Below, one piece after another: positions 8,345-16,067 of a stretch of DNA of 24,860 nt; within the stretch, counting starts at the first letter, position 1, and each line of letters opens with the position of its first letter. The translations under genes were made by a program, and so were the position numbers. Location: positions 1 through 24,860 of the forward strand of contig JAPFCT010000249.1 of assembly GCA_026169575.1 (NCBI GenBank), given 5' to 3'. The notes under the pieces were generated by a model. The model had not been told where the DNA came from, searched no databases, and was given only the letters and a program-made list of their open reading frames with translations. The DNA is from Faecalimonas sp. Lineage in GTDB: Bacteria > Bacillota_A > Clostridia > Lachnospirales > Lachnospiraceae.

Positions 8345-9919
8345 TTATACTATATGGAATTCAAATACTTCATCTGCCAGACGAATCTTCATATGATCTT
8401 TCAAAATCGTCTTCTGATAAGGACGGAGCAGATTTTCCTCCACATAAGTTCCATTTGTCGACTCCTGGTCTTCGATATAATAGTGCATCCCATCCCTCGT
8501 AATCTTTGCATGACACCTGCTGACAGACGTATTATCTCTGATACAATAACTGACTCTCCGGTCTTCCTTTCCAATTAAAAATGGCTGTACATTGATCAGA
8601 ATCCGCTCCCCGGTCTGTTTCCGCAGCAAATAAGCAAGGTCTGCGCTGTGAAGCAAGGTTGTCTCTCCCTCTCTTACATTTAATACGGTTGTCTCCCCTG
8701 CCCCCTCTCTCACCCACATCTCTTCCTTCCGAATCTCTCCTTCAGGCGCACTCTCTTCTTTTCGAAATACCGATGGATATCCGCCTTCTGCCCTTCTCAA
8801 TATCTGTGGCACCTGCTTTTCGGTCGTCCGTATTTGTTCCTTTGCATTTTTCCATTCTCTTTCTTGTTTGTCTGTCTCCTTTTTTGTATCTGTACGGAAA
8901 ATTCCCCACACCGCTACACCTGCACCGATAAGCCCTGCGGCTCCTCCGAAAACTGCCAGTAACACTGCCCCTGATACAGCTTCTGATTTATCTTCCTTTT
9001 TTTCCTCTTCCTCTGAAATCTGCGGTTCTGTCAATGGATTTTCTCCAGTTTCTTCTTGTTCTGCTCTCAATTCTGCTCCTTCTGCCTCAGCCTGCTTACT
9101 TTCCTCTCCAATCTCCGTTTCTGCTTTTACATAAGGCACTTCAAACAGATCCAGCGCCTTCCTAATATGATAAATCTGTACCGCATATGGTCTTCTATCC
9201 TCCCGGACTACATTCAAACCTATGACTTCCTTTCTTTCATTGAAAATCGGGCTGCCAGAACTGACTCCGGACAATGGTACATTATGTTCGATCACTGTCT
9301 GATTTTCTCCGTCCGGAACTTCCTCAGACACTGCAAGCTGAATTATTTCCCCGCCCTTTTCTTCCTGAACTACTTCTTCTCCAATCCTCTCCTGATAAGC
9401 TTCCTCAGGAAATCCGACACTGGATATCTGCATTCCTTCTGTCGGCTGCACACTTTCTGCCAATGTCAATACTTCTCTGTCATATAACTTTACCGACAGA
9501 TTTAACACTGCAAAATCCATCCGGTCGCTCTGTACATTTTCATGCAGCTGTGCCGGGATAAACAGATCTCTTCCCGCCATAATATAGATCCCCAGTCTGG
9601 GATCTCCCTTCTGCAGTTCCTCTGCACCCTGCTCCTGCATGATTTTTCCTAAGAGGATTTCATCCGGCACTGCCGTATGTTTGCTTGTGAGGACTGCCTC
9701 TTCATTGATTAGAAAAGAGGCTCCATTCAGATAATAGACAACTTCCCCACTCTCTTTCTGATACCCCACTGCTACCGGAAGAATGGCATCTGAGATCATC
9801 TTCTGTTCTTCTGTTTGTTCCATTTCTGCTTCTTTTGCTGTGACTGTCAGCGAAAAGCAAAAAGCTATCATAACTGCCGCACCTGTCACCGTCCGTATCC
9901 ATTTTCTTTTCCCTGCCAT
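8345..9919 (-). CDS. Membrane trypsin-like protease with cytoplasmic FHA domain
   Basis: The first gene of the operon encodes 524 residues. A signal sequence or anchor (GAAVMIAFCFSLTVTA) leads into a trypsin-like domain (about residues 40-255). Its candidate triad is His81 in VLTSKHTA, Asp135 in DFAVLNL and Ser221 in SGVSSGSPIF. An acidic linker rich in Glu follows. A Gly/Ala-rich membrane helix (about 315-340) comes next. The protein ends in an FHA domain (last 90 residues) with the phosphothreonine-binding elements SVSRCHAKI and ESTNGTYV. The topology implies a protease outside and a phosphopeptide reader inside. The start at 9919 is preferred because AGAGGAG precedes that ATG by nine bases. 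The upstream in-frame ATG at 9967 has no ribosome-binding site. The architecture is unusual; each domain call is firm, the combined role is inferred. Confidence 0.87.
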   Translation of the reverse strand: MAGKRKWIRTVTGAAVMIAFCFSLTVTAKEAEMEQTEEQKMISDAILPVAVGYQKESGEVVYYLNGASFLINEEAVLTSKHTAVPDEILLGKIMQEQGAEELQKGDPRLGIYIMAGRDLFIPAQLHENVQSDRMDFAVLNLSVKLYDREVLTLAESVQPTEGMQISSVGFPEEAYQERIGEEVVQEEKGGEIIQLAVSEEVPDGENQTVIEHNVPLSGVSSGSPIFNERKEVIGLNVVREDRRPYAVQIYHIRKALDLFEVPYVKAETEIGEESKQAEAEGAELRAEQEETGENPLTEPQISEEEEKKEDKSEAVSGAVLLAVFGGAAGLIGAGVAVWGIFRTDTKKETDKQEREWKNAKEQIRTTEKQVPQILRRAEGGYPSVFRKEESAPEGEIRKEEMWVREGAGETTVLNVREGETTLLHSADLAYLLRKQTGERILINVQPFLIGKEDRRVSYCIRDNTSVSRCHAKITRDGMHYYIEDQESTNGTYVEENLLRPYQKTILKDHMKIRLADEVFEFHIV

Positions 9920-9996
9920 ATTGACCATCTCCTCTGAATCAACGTCTTTTTCCTTCTTTCTTCTCATAAACTGTTAAAAATGTCTTTGGAGTATTT

Positions 9997-11766
9997 ATGA
10001 AGAAAAAATATCTTACTTCATTTACTGCACTTCTGCTATCTGTTTCTCTGTTTTTCCCCGGCTGTTCTTCCATCCGGGTATCCTCTGATACCAACACTGC
10101 TTTCCGCCAGTTTACCCTCGATCTGTTCCGTCAGGATGTCGCAGCAAACACGATCGGGCTACACTATACATTGGAAGATCCCTCTTCCTATGACATTACA
10201 CATGCGCCGGTTACATATGGCTCTTTCTCTGCCAATACGGCAGGCGCACTTGCATCTTTAGAAAATAGTCTGTCTGCCCTATCCCATTACCACTATGAAG
10301 ATCTCACGGAAGAAAATAAACTGACTTACGATATACTCAAGTCCTATCTGAACACTGCTTTAAAGGGAGCCCCGTACCTTTTGTACGAAGAACCGCTCGG
10401 GGAGATTACCGGAATTCAGGCACAACTGCCCGTACTGCTTGCCGAATATCAGTTCCATGAGATCGACGACGTGGACACCTATCTTTCCCTTCTATCCTGC
10501 ACGCCGGATTATTTTGATTCCCTGATTGCATTTGAAAAAGAAAAAGCCGACAGTGGCCTGTTTATCCCGGACAGTACCGTAGATGCAGTCATTGAGCAGT
10601 GCCGTTCTTTCGTTTCGATGAAAGAATCCAACTATCTTCTATCCACCTTTGAAGAACGGCTTTCTAAAATCCCCGGACTTTCTCCAGCCGTAAAAGAGGC
10701 TTATCAAAAGAAAAATCAAGATATGGTCGAACATGCCGTGATCCCTGCCTATGAGACACTCATTGCTGCGCTCTCAGATCTTCGCGGCACGGGAACAAAC
10801 GAAAAAGGAGTCTGCTATCTTCCGGAAGGGAAAGAATACTACAGCTATATTGTCGAAAGGGATACCGGTTCATCCAGATCCATATCTGAGATAACGAAGC
10901 TGATCCACGATCAGATTGCTTCCGATCTTCTCGACATTCAGAAATTATTTTCCAAAGATCCTGATCTTGCTTCCCGTCCGGTATCTTCGGAAGCTACTTA
11001 CGATCAGCCAGATATTTTTCTGAGAAATCACATCGACCGGAATCAGCCGGGACAGATTTTAAATCTGCTTGCAGAGAAATCTTCTGCTGCTTTTCCTGCT
11101 CCTCCGAAAGTATCTGCCGAAGTAAAATATGTCCCGGAAGCTATGGAGCCTTACCTGAGTCCGGCATTCTACATGATTCCTGCTATCGACAACCAGTCTG
11201 AAAATGTTATCTATATTAATCAGTCTCATAATGTAGATACCTTAAAACTATTTACCACACTCGCACACGAAGGTTATCCGGGACACTTGTATCAGACAAC
11301 TTATTTTGCAGAAAAAAATACAGAACCGCTCCGCAGTATTTTCAATTTCAGCGGATATGTGGAAGGATGGGCAACTTATGCCGAAATGTGTTCCTATTAT
11401 CTCAGTCCCCTCCCAAAAGAACAGGCTGCGTTGTTTCAGAAAAACGGTTCCCTGACTCTCGGCCTGTATGCTGCTGCAGATATCGGAATTCATTATGAAG
11501 GCTGGTCTGTCACTGACACCATTCGCTTTTTCTCTGATTATGGAATCAAAGACACGGATGCGATCCAGCAAGTGTATCACCTGATTTTGTCTGATCCGGG
11601 AAATTACCTGAAATATTACGTTGGATATCTTGAATTTATGGAACTGAAAAAGAAATCAATGAAAATAGAAGGAGATGATTTCTCCCAAAAAGAATTTCAT
11701 CGTGCAGTCCTTGATGTCGGCCCCGCACCATTTGATATTGTCTCCAGATATGCGATTGAAAATTAG
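9997..11766 (+). CDS. DUF885 family lipoprotein zinc metallopeptidase
   Basis: The 589-residue protein begins with a lipoprotein signal (MKKKYLTSF, hydrophobic core, then FFPGCSS with the lipidated Cys at about residue 23). The body matches the DUF885 family. It has the zinc-binding motif HEGYPGH (424-430) and, downstream, a VEGWATYAEMCSYYL segment that should supply a further glutamate ligand. Members of this family are thought to be peptidases or carboxypeptidase-like enzymes. Membrane anchoring suggests action on peptides outside the cell. GGAG precedes the ATG. It is transcribed divergently from the FHA-protease operon, with 77 bp between the preferred starts. The substrate cannot be told from sequence. 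Confidence 0.88.
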   Translation: MKKKYLTSFTALLLSVSLFFPGCSSIRVSSDTNTAFRQFTLDLFRQDVAANTIGLHYTLEDPSSYDITHAPVTYGSFSANTAGALASLENSLSALSHYHYEDLTEENKLTYDILKSYLNTALKGAPYLLYEEPLGEITGIQAQLPVLLAEYQFHEIDDVDTYLSLLSCTPDYFDSLIAFEKEKADSGLFIPDSTVDAVIEQCRSFVSMKESNYLLSTFEERLSKIPGLSPAVKEAYQKKNQDMVEHAVIPAYETLIAALSDLRGTGTNEKGVCYLPEGKEYYSYIVERDTGSSRSISEITKLIHDQIASDLLDIQKLFSKDPDLASRPVSSEATYDQPDIFLRNHIDRNQPGQILNLLAEKSSAAFPAPPKVSAEVKYVPEAMEPYLSPAFYMIPAIDNQSENVIYINQSHNVDTLKLFTTLAHEGYPGHLYQTTYFAEKNTEPLRSIFNFSGYVEGWATYAEMCSYYLSPLPKEQAALFQKNGSLTLGLYAAADIGIHYEGWSVTDTIRFFSDYGIKDTDAIQQVYHLILSDPGNYLKYYVGYLEFMELKKKSMKIEGDDFSQKEFHRAVLDVGPAPFDIVSRYAIEN

Positions 11767-11833
11767 AAAATGTTCCTCACCGAAAGCGGCTCTGGCGCAT
11801 ACAATACAATAAGATACTTCCAGGGAGGTCTTT

Positions 11834-12700
11834 ATGTCTTTCTTGCCTTTACTGCTGTTGCTGCTTTTCCTTCTCGCGATTTTAAATTATCACAAACAGA
11901 AAAAGCTGATTCTCCAAATTCGCGAACTGTCTCCGAAAGAAAAACAGGCGCGCCTTCGTTCGTGGCTGAAATCCTCCTGCCTGTCCTATCTGCCCCGGCA
12001 TGACATCTTTACTTACACTGCGGATGCAAGGTCACCTGGATTCATGCACTGTAGATGGGGCAATTTCACCCAATCTTCCTCTCTTTCCGATTCACTTGCG
12101 ATCTATTTTGACTATAACGGAAAAACATGGCTCCTGCATCTGGAAAAAGGGCAATATGGAATTTATTTCGGAGGAGGCGCCGGATTCTATTGTGCGGATC
12201 ACATCGTATCTCCCGACAGCCGCAGCTTCACCCGGTTCGTGAGTGTGAAGAAATCTGAAACACTGCCGCTCTCTCTGGAACTTTTAGAACATAACATGTC
12301 CGTTTTTCATCTCAGCAGACGGCATTGGTACCTGAACGGATTCCGCATCGGCATCTGTCTCCCGGATAATCTGCCTGCGTTCAGAGTCTCTGTTACCTTT
12401 CCTGATACACTTATGCTGCAAAGCTTCATACGCGGACTACTGAATGCCGGTTATTCTGAGTGTGAGATTCTGATCCGTGGACTTACGGTCTCTTTCCCCT
12501 TCCATTCGGACAGATCTTCCTTCCACTGCCATACACAGCTTCAGAAACTGCATCAGAATGGCAAAGCATGTTGGAACAGATGCCTATGCAGGCTGTATTT
12601 CTTCCTCACACGGCCTTTTGAGTGTACCTTAGACCGACTGGTCTACCTGCATGCCAGCTTTCCATTTACATTCCGGCTCCTATGTCGTATCACCAGGTAA
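11834..12700 (+). CDS. DUF4474 domain membrane protein
   Basis: The 288-residue protein has an N-terminal membrane helix (LPLLLLLLFLLAIL) and a short basic segment. A domain then resembles DUF4474, with IYFDYNGKTWLLHLEKGQYG, FHLSRRHWYLNGFRIG and ILIRGLTVSF. The basic C-terminus (FLTRPFECTLDRLVYL) also looks like the tail of that family. The function of DUF4474 is unknown to me. GGGAGG lies six bases before the ATG. The gene follows the DUF885 gene with a 67-bp gap in the same direction and ends just before a hairpin terminator, so the two may be co-transcribed. The domain assignment is from memory of the family. Confidence 0.75.
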   Translation: MSFLPLLLLLLFLLAILNYHKQKKLILQIRELSPKEKQARLRSWLKSSCLSYLPRHDIFTYTADARSPGFMHCRWGNFTQSSSLSDSLAIYFDYNGKTWLLHLEKGQYGIYFGGGAGFYCADHIVSPDSRSFTRFVSVKKSETLPLSLELLEHNMSVFHLSRRHWYLNGFRIGICLPDNLPAFRVSVTFPDTLMLQSFIRGLLNAGYSECEILIRGLTVSFPFHSDRSSFHCHTQLQKLHQNGKACWNRCLCRLYFFLTRPFECTLDRLVYLHASFPFTFRLLCRITR

Positions 12701-12717
12701 TCAGACTTCTCTTTTTC

Positions 12718-12747
12718 GAAACGGGGAATCTCCATCTTCCCCGTTTC
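12718..12747 (+). terminator. Hairpin terminator after the DUF4474 gene
   Basis: GAAACGGGGAA (12718-12728) pairs perfectly with TTCCCCGTTTC (12737-12747) around an 8-nt loop. On the plus strand the stem is followed by TTATTCT, a modest U-rich tail. It lies between the convergent DUF4474 and spmB genes. The plus strand is the likelier direction because the minus-strand side is followed by a purine-rich stretch. Confidence 0.7.
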
Positions 12748-12824
12748 TTATTCTGATTCCCCTCCTGCCTCCCTATGACTGAAGTAAAGACAACTGCGAC
12801 ACGATCGCTAAAATTCCTTCGCTG

Positions 12825-13349
12825 TCACATCGCCGCAGCAAGCGCCACACTTGCCACAATCCCAGCAGCTGTTGCAAGAAGCGCCCCCGCCAGTGTATAT
12901 CTTGTCTTCTTGATATTTACTGTCATAAAGTACACTGACATCGTATAGAAGATCGTCTCCGTACAACTCATCATAATTGATGCCACTAATCCGATGTAAG
13001 AATCTGTACCATACTCCTTAAAGATGTCCAGCACAAGCCCCGTAGCTGCCGACGAGGAAAACATCCTTACAATCGTAAGCGGTACAAGCTGTACCGGGAA
13101 TCCGATATGTACGACAAACCTGCTGATCAGTTCCGCAAAAAAATCCAGAAATCCGGAAGCCCTCAATACCCCCACCGCAACCATCAGCCCGATCAGCGTC
13201 GGCATGATCTTAATGACCGTCGAAAATCCTTTTTTCGCACCTTTTATAAAATTCTCATAGACGTTTGTCTTCATTAAAATGCCAAAACCGACAATATAAA
13301 AAATAACAAAAGGTACGATAAAATCACTCAGATATAAGAAAAACTTCAT
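12825..13349 (-). CDS. spmB: Spore maturation protein SpmB
   Basis: The 174-residue integral membrane protein has hydrophobic segments throughout and matches SpmB of the nucleoside-recognition (Gate-domain) family. Recognisable stretches include KGAKKGFSTVIKIMPTLIGLMVA, a Gate-like PLTIVRMFSSSAATGL, and SCTETIFYTMSVYF. With SpmA it is needed for dehydration of the spore core in Bacillus. The start at 13349 is chosen because GGAGG lies five bases before that ATG. An in-frame ATG at 13367 lies upstream, but the ribosome-binding site sits inside that extension. The length agrees with the family. It is separated from spmA by a small DNA-binding gene. The 160 bp upstream hold two short hairpins (CCGGA/TCCGG near 13430-13443 and CCTCT/AGAGG near 13458-13475). 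Confidence 0.92.
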   Translation of the reverse strand: MKFFLYLSDFIVPFVIFYIVGFGILMKTNVYENFIKGAKKGFSTVIKIMPTLIGLMVAVGVLRASGFLDFFAELISRFVVHIGFPVQLVPLTIVRMFSSSAATGLVLDIFKEYGTDSYIGLVASIMMSCTETIFYTMSVYFMTVNIKKTRYTLAGALLATAAGIVASVALAAAM

Positions 13350-13509
13350 CCGCTCCTCCATTTTCATAAATAGACTCTTATCATCTTATGAAAACAGAAA
13401 ACGATTTATACAAATCTGCTGCAACTTCCCGGACGTATCCGGAGACAAGTGTTGCCATCCCCTCTATCTAATCAGAGGTGTGGCACATTGAATAAAAATG
13501 CACCGGATG

Positions 13510-13686
13510 CTATCCATGCTGTTCTTCCTCCAGAAGCCTCTCAATCGCTTCCCGGATTACTTCTGACTTTGCCACTTTCAAGCGCTCGCAGTAAGCATTC
13601 AGCCTCTTTAATGTCTGCTCATCCAGACGCAGCGAACAGATCTTCTCCTTATTGTCGCTCCCCTTTGGTCTTCCCGGTTTTCCCAT
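13510..13686 (-). CDS. Ribbon-helix-helix (CopG-like) DNA-binding protein
   Basis: This 58-residue protein has a basic N-terminal arm (MGKPGRPKGSDNKEK), a beta strand (ICSLRLDEQ) and two helices (TLKRLNAYCERL and KSEVIREAIERLLEEE). That is the ribbon-helix-helix fold of dimeric repressors and antitoxins. The start at 13686 has GGAG eight bases upstream. No toxin-like gene is adjacent; the neighbours are spmB and spmA. Two copies of the quasi-palindrome TGTATTACA lie directly upstream and could be its own operators. The gene may be a stand-alone regulator inserted between the two spm genes. The fold call is strong; the target is inferred. Confidence 0.85.
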   Translation of the reverse strand: MGKPGRPKGSDNKEKICSLRLDEQTLKRLNAYCERLKVAKSEVIREAIERLLEEEQHG

Positions 13687-13703
13687 AAGCTCATCTCCTT
13701 TTT

Positions 13704-13735
13704 TGTATTACAATAATCATAATATATGTATTACA
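13704..13735 (-). promoter_or_regulatory. Paired operator-like sites upstream of the RHH gene
   Basis: TGTA-N-TACA palindromes occur at 13704-13712 and 13727-13735, both TGTATTACA on the plus strand, with centres 23 bp apart. A TATTAT hexamer on the minus strand lies between them and could be a -10 element. Tandem small palindromes about two helical turns apart are typical of RHH repressor operators, so autoregulation is a reasonable guess. The region is very AT-rich, so chance is not excluded. Confidence 0.45.
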
Positions 13736-13780
13736 AAAAATCAAGTCTAAAATACATTTTGTCATTTTTTACAACATAAT

Positions 13781-13816
13781 AGGATGACTAAATCTTTTCA
13801 CTGATTTTGCCATCCT
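13781..13816 (-). terminator. Possible terminator hairpin after spmA
   Basis: AGGATG (13781-13786) pairs with CATCCT (13811-13816). An inner AAATC/GATTT pairing makes an imperfect stem. It lies about 75 bp past the spmA stop, but no clear U-run follows on the minus strand, so termination is uncertain. Confidence 0.3.
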
Positions 13817-13890
13817 GCTATTAAAACTTAATTTTTAATTTCCATAATTACTTTTATACATTCATTACAATTTTTATCTACATTCCTCTC

Positions 13891-14478
13891 CTACACACGC
13901 TTCCTCTTCCCCATCACAACTGCAAATGCCACTCCTGCCACCGTACTTACCAGTGTCGCCACAATTCCTGCGCCCACAATCCCTGCTGGATTCACGCTCC
14001 CATACTGGCTGCGGTAAGCTATGATATTGATCGGGATCAGTTGCAAAGAAGAAATATTTAAAATCAAAAAGGTACACATATCTCTGCTTGCGATGCTTTT
14101 GTCTCTGTTTGGATTGATTTCCTGAAGGCTCTTCATTGCCATCAGCCCCGCCGGTGTTGCCGCCCATCCGAGTCCCAGAACATTTGCAATGATATTTGTT
14201 GTAATATGCCGGTTTGCTTCATGCCCTTTCGGTACGTCCGGGAATAACCAATGTACTGCCGGCTGTAATTTCCGTGAGGCCGCAGCGATCAGCCCCGACC
14301 GCTGCGCAATTTCCATCAGCCCCACCCAGAAAGACATAACGCCGAGCATTGTAATGCAAAGTGTCACTGCCTCCCTGGAAGAATCCAGCGCCGCGTTCGT
14401 GACATCTGCCATTCTGCCTGTCAATGCCCCATAGATGATCCCCACAAGTATCATTCCTGCCCAAAGATAATTTAACAA
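13891..14478 (-). CDS. spmA: Spore maturation protein SpmA
   Basis: The 195-residue membrane protein matches SpmA. It has an N-terminal helix (LNYLWAGMILVGIIYG), ESREAVTL-like and MSFWVGLMEIAQRSG segments typical of Gate domains, and NIIANVLGLGWAATPAGL. It works with SpmB in spore core dehydration and heat resistance in Bacillus. The start is a TTG at 14478, preceded by GGGGGAG at six bases, an unusually strong ribosome-binding site for a weak start codon. It lies 62 bp after the MoxR gene in the same direction. In many Firmicutes spmA and spmB are adjacent; here 541 bp containing an RHH gene separate them. Confidence 0.92.
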   Translation of the reverse strand: MLNYLWAGMILVGIIYGALTGRMADVTNAALDSSREAVTLCITMLGVMSFWVGLMEIAQRSGLIAAASRKLQPAVHWLFPDVPKGHEANRHITTNIIANVLGLGWAATPAGLMAMKSLQEINPNRDKSIASRDMCTFLILNISSLQLIPINIIAYRSQYGSVNPAGIVGAGIVATLVSTVAGVAFAVVMGKRKRV

Positions 14479-14540
14479 CTTTTTCTCCCCCAGATTTATT
14501 TTATAAGTATACTCTATGTCCGGGAGCGTTCTTGTATTCT

Positions 14541-16067
14541 CTAAAGCGGCATCTCCACCCGCTCGATCCGATTGCGGATATTTCTGTCCGTCTCATCAAA
14601 CACAAGCTGTTTGTTGTATTGGTAGTATCTCTCGCATTGATATTCCTGAAGAAATTTTACGCTGTAAGCATTCATATTTAATTCCGTGATAAAGATTGTC
14701 ATTTCCTGGCTGACTCCAAATGCAATCTCCATAAAATCAAATGCATACTCCAATTTCTGTCCCGCAGACTCCTCCCGCTTTTCATAAGATACTCTCTCTT
14801 CTGCAAAAAGCCCTCGGATTCTTTCAAATGCGTTCTCTCCATCAGAGATCTGCTCCTCTTCCAACACCTTCAGATACATTTCTAATTTCTCAATCACTTT
14901 TCGATAGGTAATCTTTTCTGATTTTATGAGCAGATTTGCACGTTCTTTTTCCTTCTGTTCCTCACAAGTTTCTTCTAAAATTTCCCGAAATGCTTCCACT
15001 GCTTTCTTTTGCTGACTGAGCACATTTTTATATTGTTTCAGCTTCTCAAACAGCATAGAAACGTAGGCCTCCTGCAAAAATACTTCCCGGAAAGCTTCTG
15101 TTATCCGCGCAAGAAGAAGACTGATCACACTCAGTTTCTCATCAAACGACGCGTGGGAAATCTTCTTCAATAAGATTTCCGGAATCTTTCCTTCCATCAC
15201 CTGCTCAACCTGATAATCCGCCTCGTAACGATAATACAGTTCCAGATAATTTGCAAAATCCTTTGCGATCTCAGGAGATTGAATATAAGAACCAACAACT
15301 TCTCTGTCCGCTTTCTTACCAAGCTTTTCATACACCTGGATCAGTCTTGACAGATCTTCCCATCCTCGCGGCGTCGCAAAAAAGGAGCCGTCCACCGTGT
15401 GTTCCATCTTATAGAAATAGTTCTGTCTGTTTGTCAGATACGAGATCACAGCCGGATGAATCCCCTGACGGTAGGCATACTCTTTCCACACGGAAAAATC
15501 TGCTTCCACCTCAATCTTCTTCACGCGGTCCATCGTCACCATGTCAAATTCTCTGACGGACTTGTTATACTCCGGCGGATTTCCCGCTGCCACGATCACC
15601 CATCCTTTTGGCACTTCGTGATTTCCAAACGTCTTATATTGCAGAAACTGAAGCATTGCCGGAGCAAGTGTCTCCGACACACAGTTAATCTCATCAATAA
15701 ATAAAATGCCTTCGGAAAGTCCGGTCTCTTCGATTTTCTTGTACACCGATGCGATGATCTCACTCATTGTATACTCAGTGACCGAATACTCCTTTCCCCC
15801 ATACTCATTTTTTGAGATCAGCGGCAGTCCGATCGCACTCTGTCTTGTATGATGCGTGATCGTATATGCTACAAGCCCGATCCCGCACTCTCTCGCAACC
15901 TGCTCCATGATCTGTGTTTTACCGATCCCCGGCGCTCCTAAGAGGAAAATCGGCCTCTGTCGCATCACCGGGATCTCGTATTCTCCATATTCATCCTTCA
16001 GCAAATATGCCTCGATCGAATCTTTGATTTCTTCCTTTGCTCTTTTAATATCCATAGTCTGTCTCAC
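14541..16067 (-). CDS. MoxR-type AAA+ ATPase
   Basis: The 508-residue protein has an N-terminal AAA+ module with Walker A GAPGIGKTQIM, Walker B ILFIDEINCVS and a sensor-1 region VIVAAGNPPEYN. A helical C-terminal half with charged coiled-coil stretches follows. It belongs to the MoxR/CbbQ-like group, chaperone-type ATPases that act with a VWA-domain partner on metal-enzyme or complex maturation. That partner is encoded directly upstream, overlapping this gene by 23 bp. The start given is a GTG with AAGGA six bases before it; an ATG twelve bases downstream (16055) is an alternative. The longer-than-usual C-terminus is probably the effector or partner-binding region. Confidence 0.9.
   Translation of the reverse strand: MRQTMDIKRAKEEIKDSIEAYLLKDEYGEYEIPVMRQRPIFLLGAPGIGKTQIMEQVARECGIGLVAYTITHHTRQSAIGLPLISKNEYGGKEYSVTEYTMSEIIASVYKKIEETGLSEGILFIDEINCVSETLAPAMLQFLQYKTFGNHEVPKGWVIVAAGNPPEYNKSVREFDMVTMDRVKKIEVEADFSVWKEYAYRQGIHPAVISYLTNRQNYFYKMEHTVDGSFFATPRGWEDLSRLIQVYEKLGKKADREVVGSYIQSPEIAKDFANYLELYYRYEADYQVEQVMEGKIPEILLKKISHASFDEKLSVISLLLARITEAFREVFLQEAYVSMLFEKLKQYKNVLSQQKKAVEAFREILEETCEEQKEKERANLLIKSEKITYRKVIEKLEMYLKVLEEEQISDGENAFERIRGLFAEERVSYEKREESAGQKLEYAFDFMEIAFGVSQEMTIFITELNMNAYSVKFLQEYQCERYYQYNKQLVFDETDRNIRNRIERVEMPL

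Noticed and set aside
13510..13686. RHH gene as the antitoxin of a toxin-antitoxin pair
   Set aside because: No toxin-like small gene lies within several hundred bases on either strand; its neighbours are spmB and spmA.
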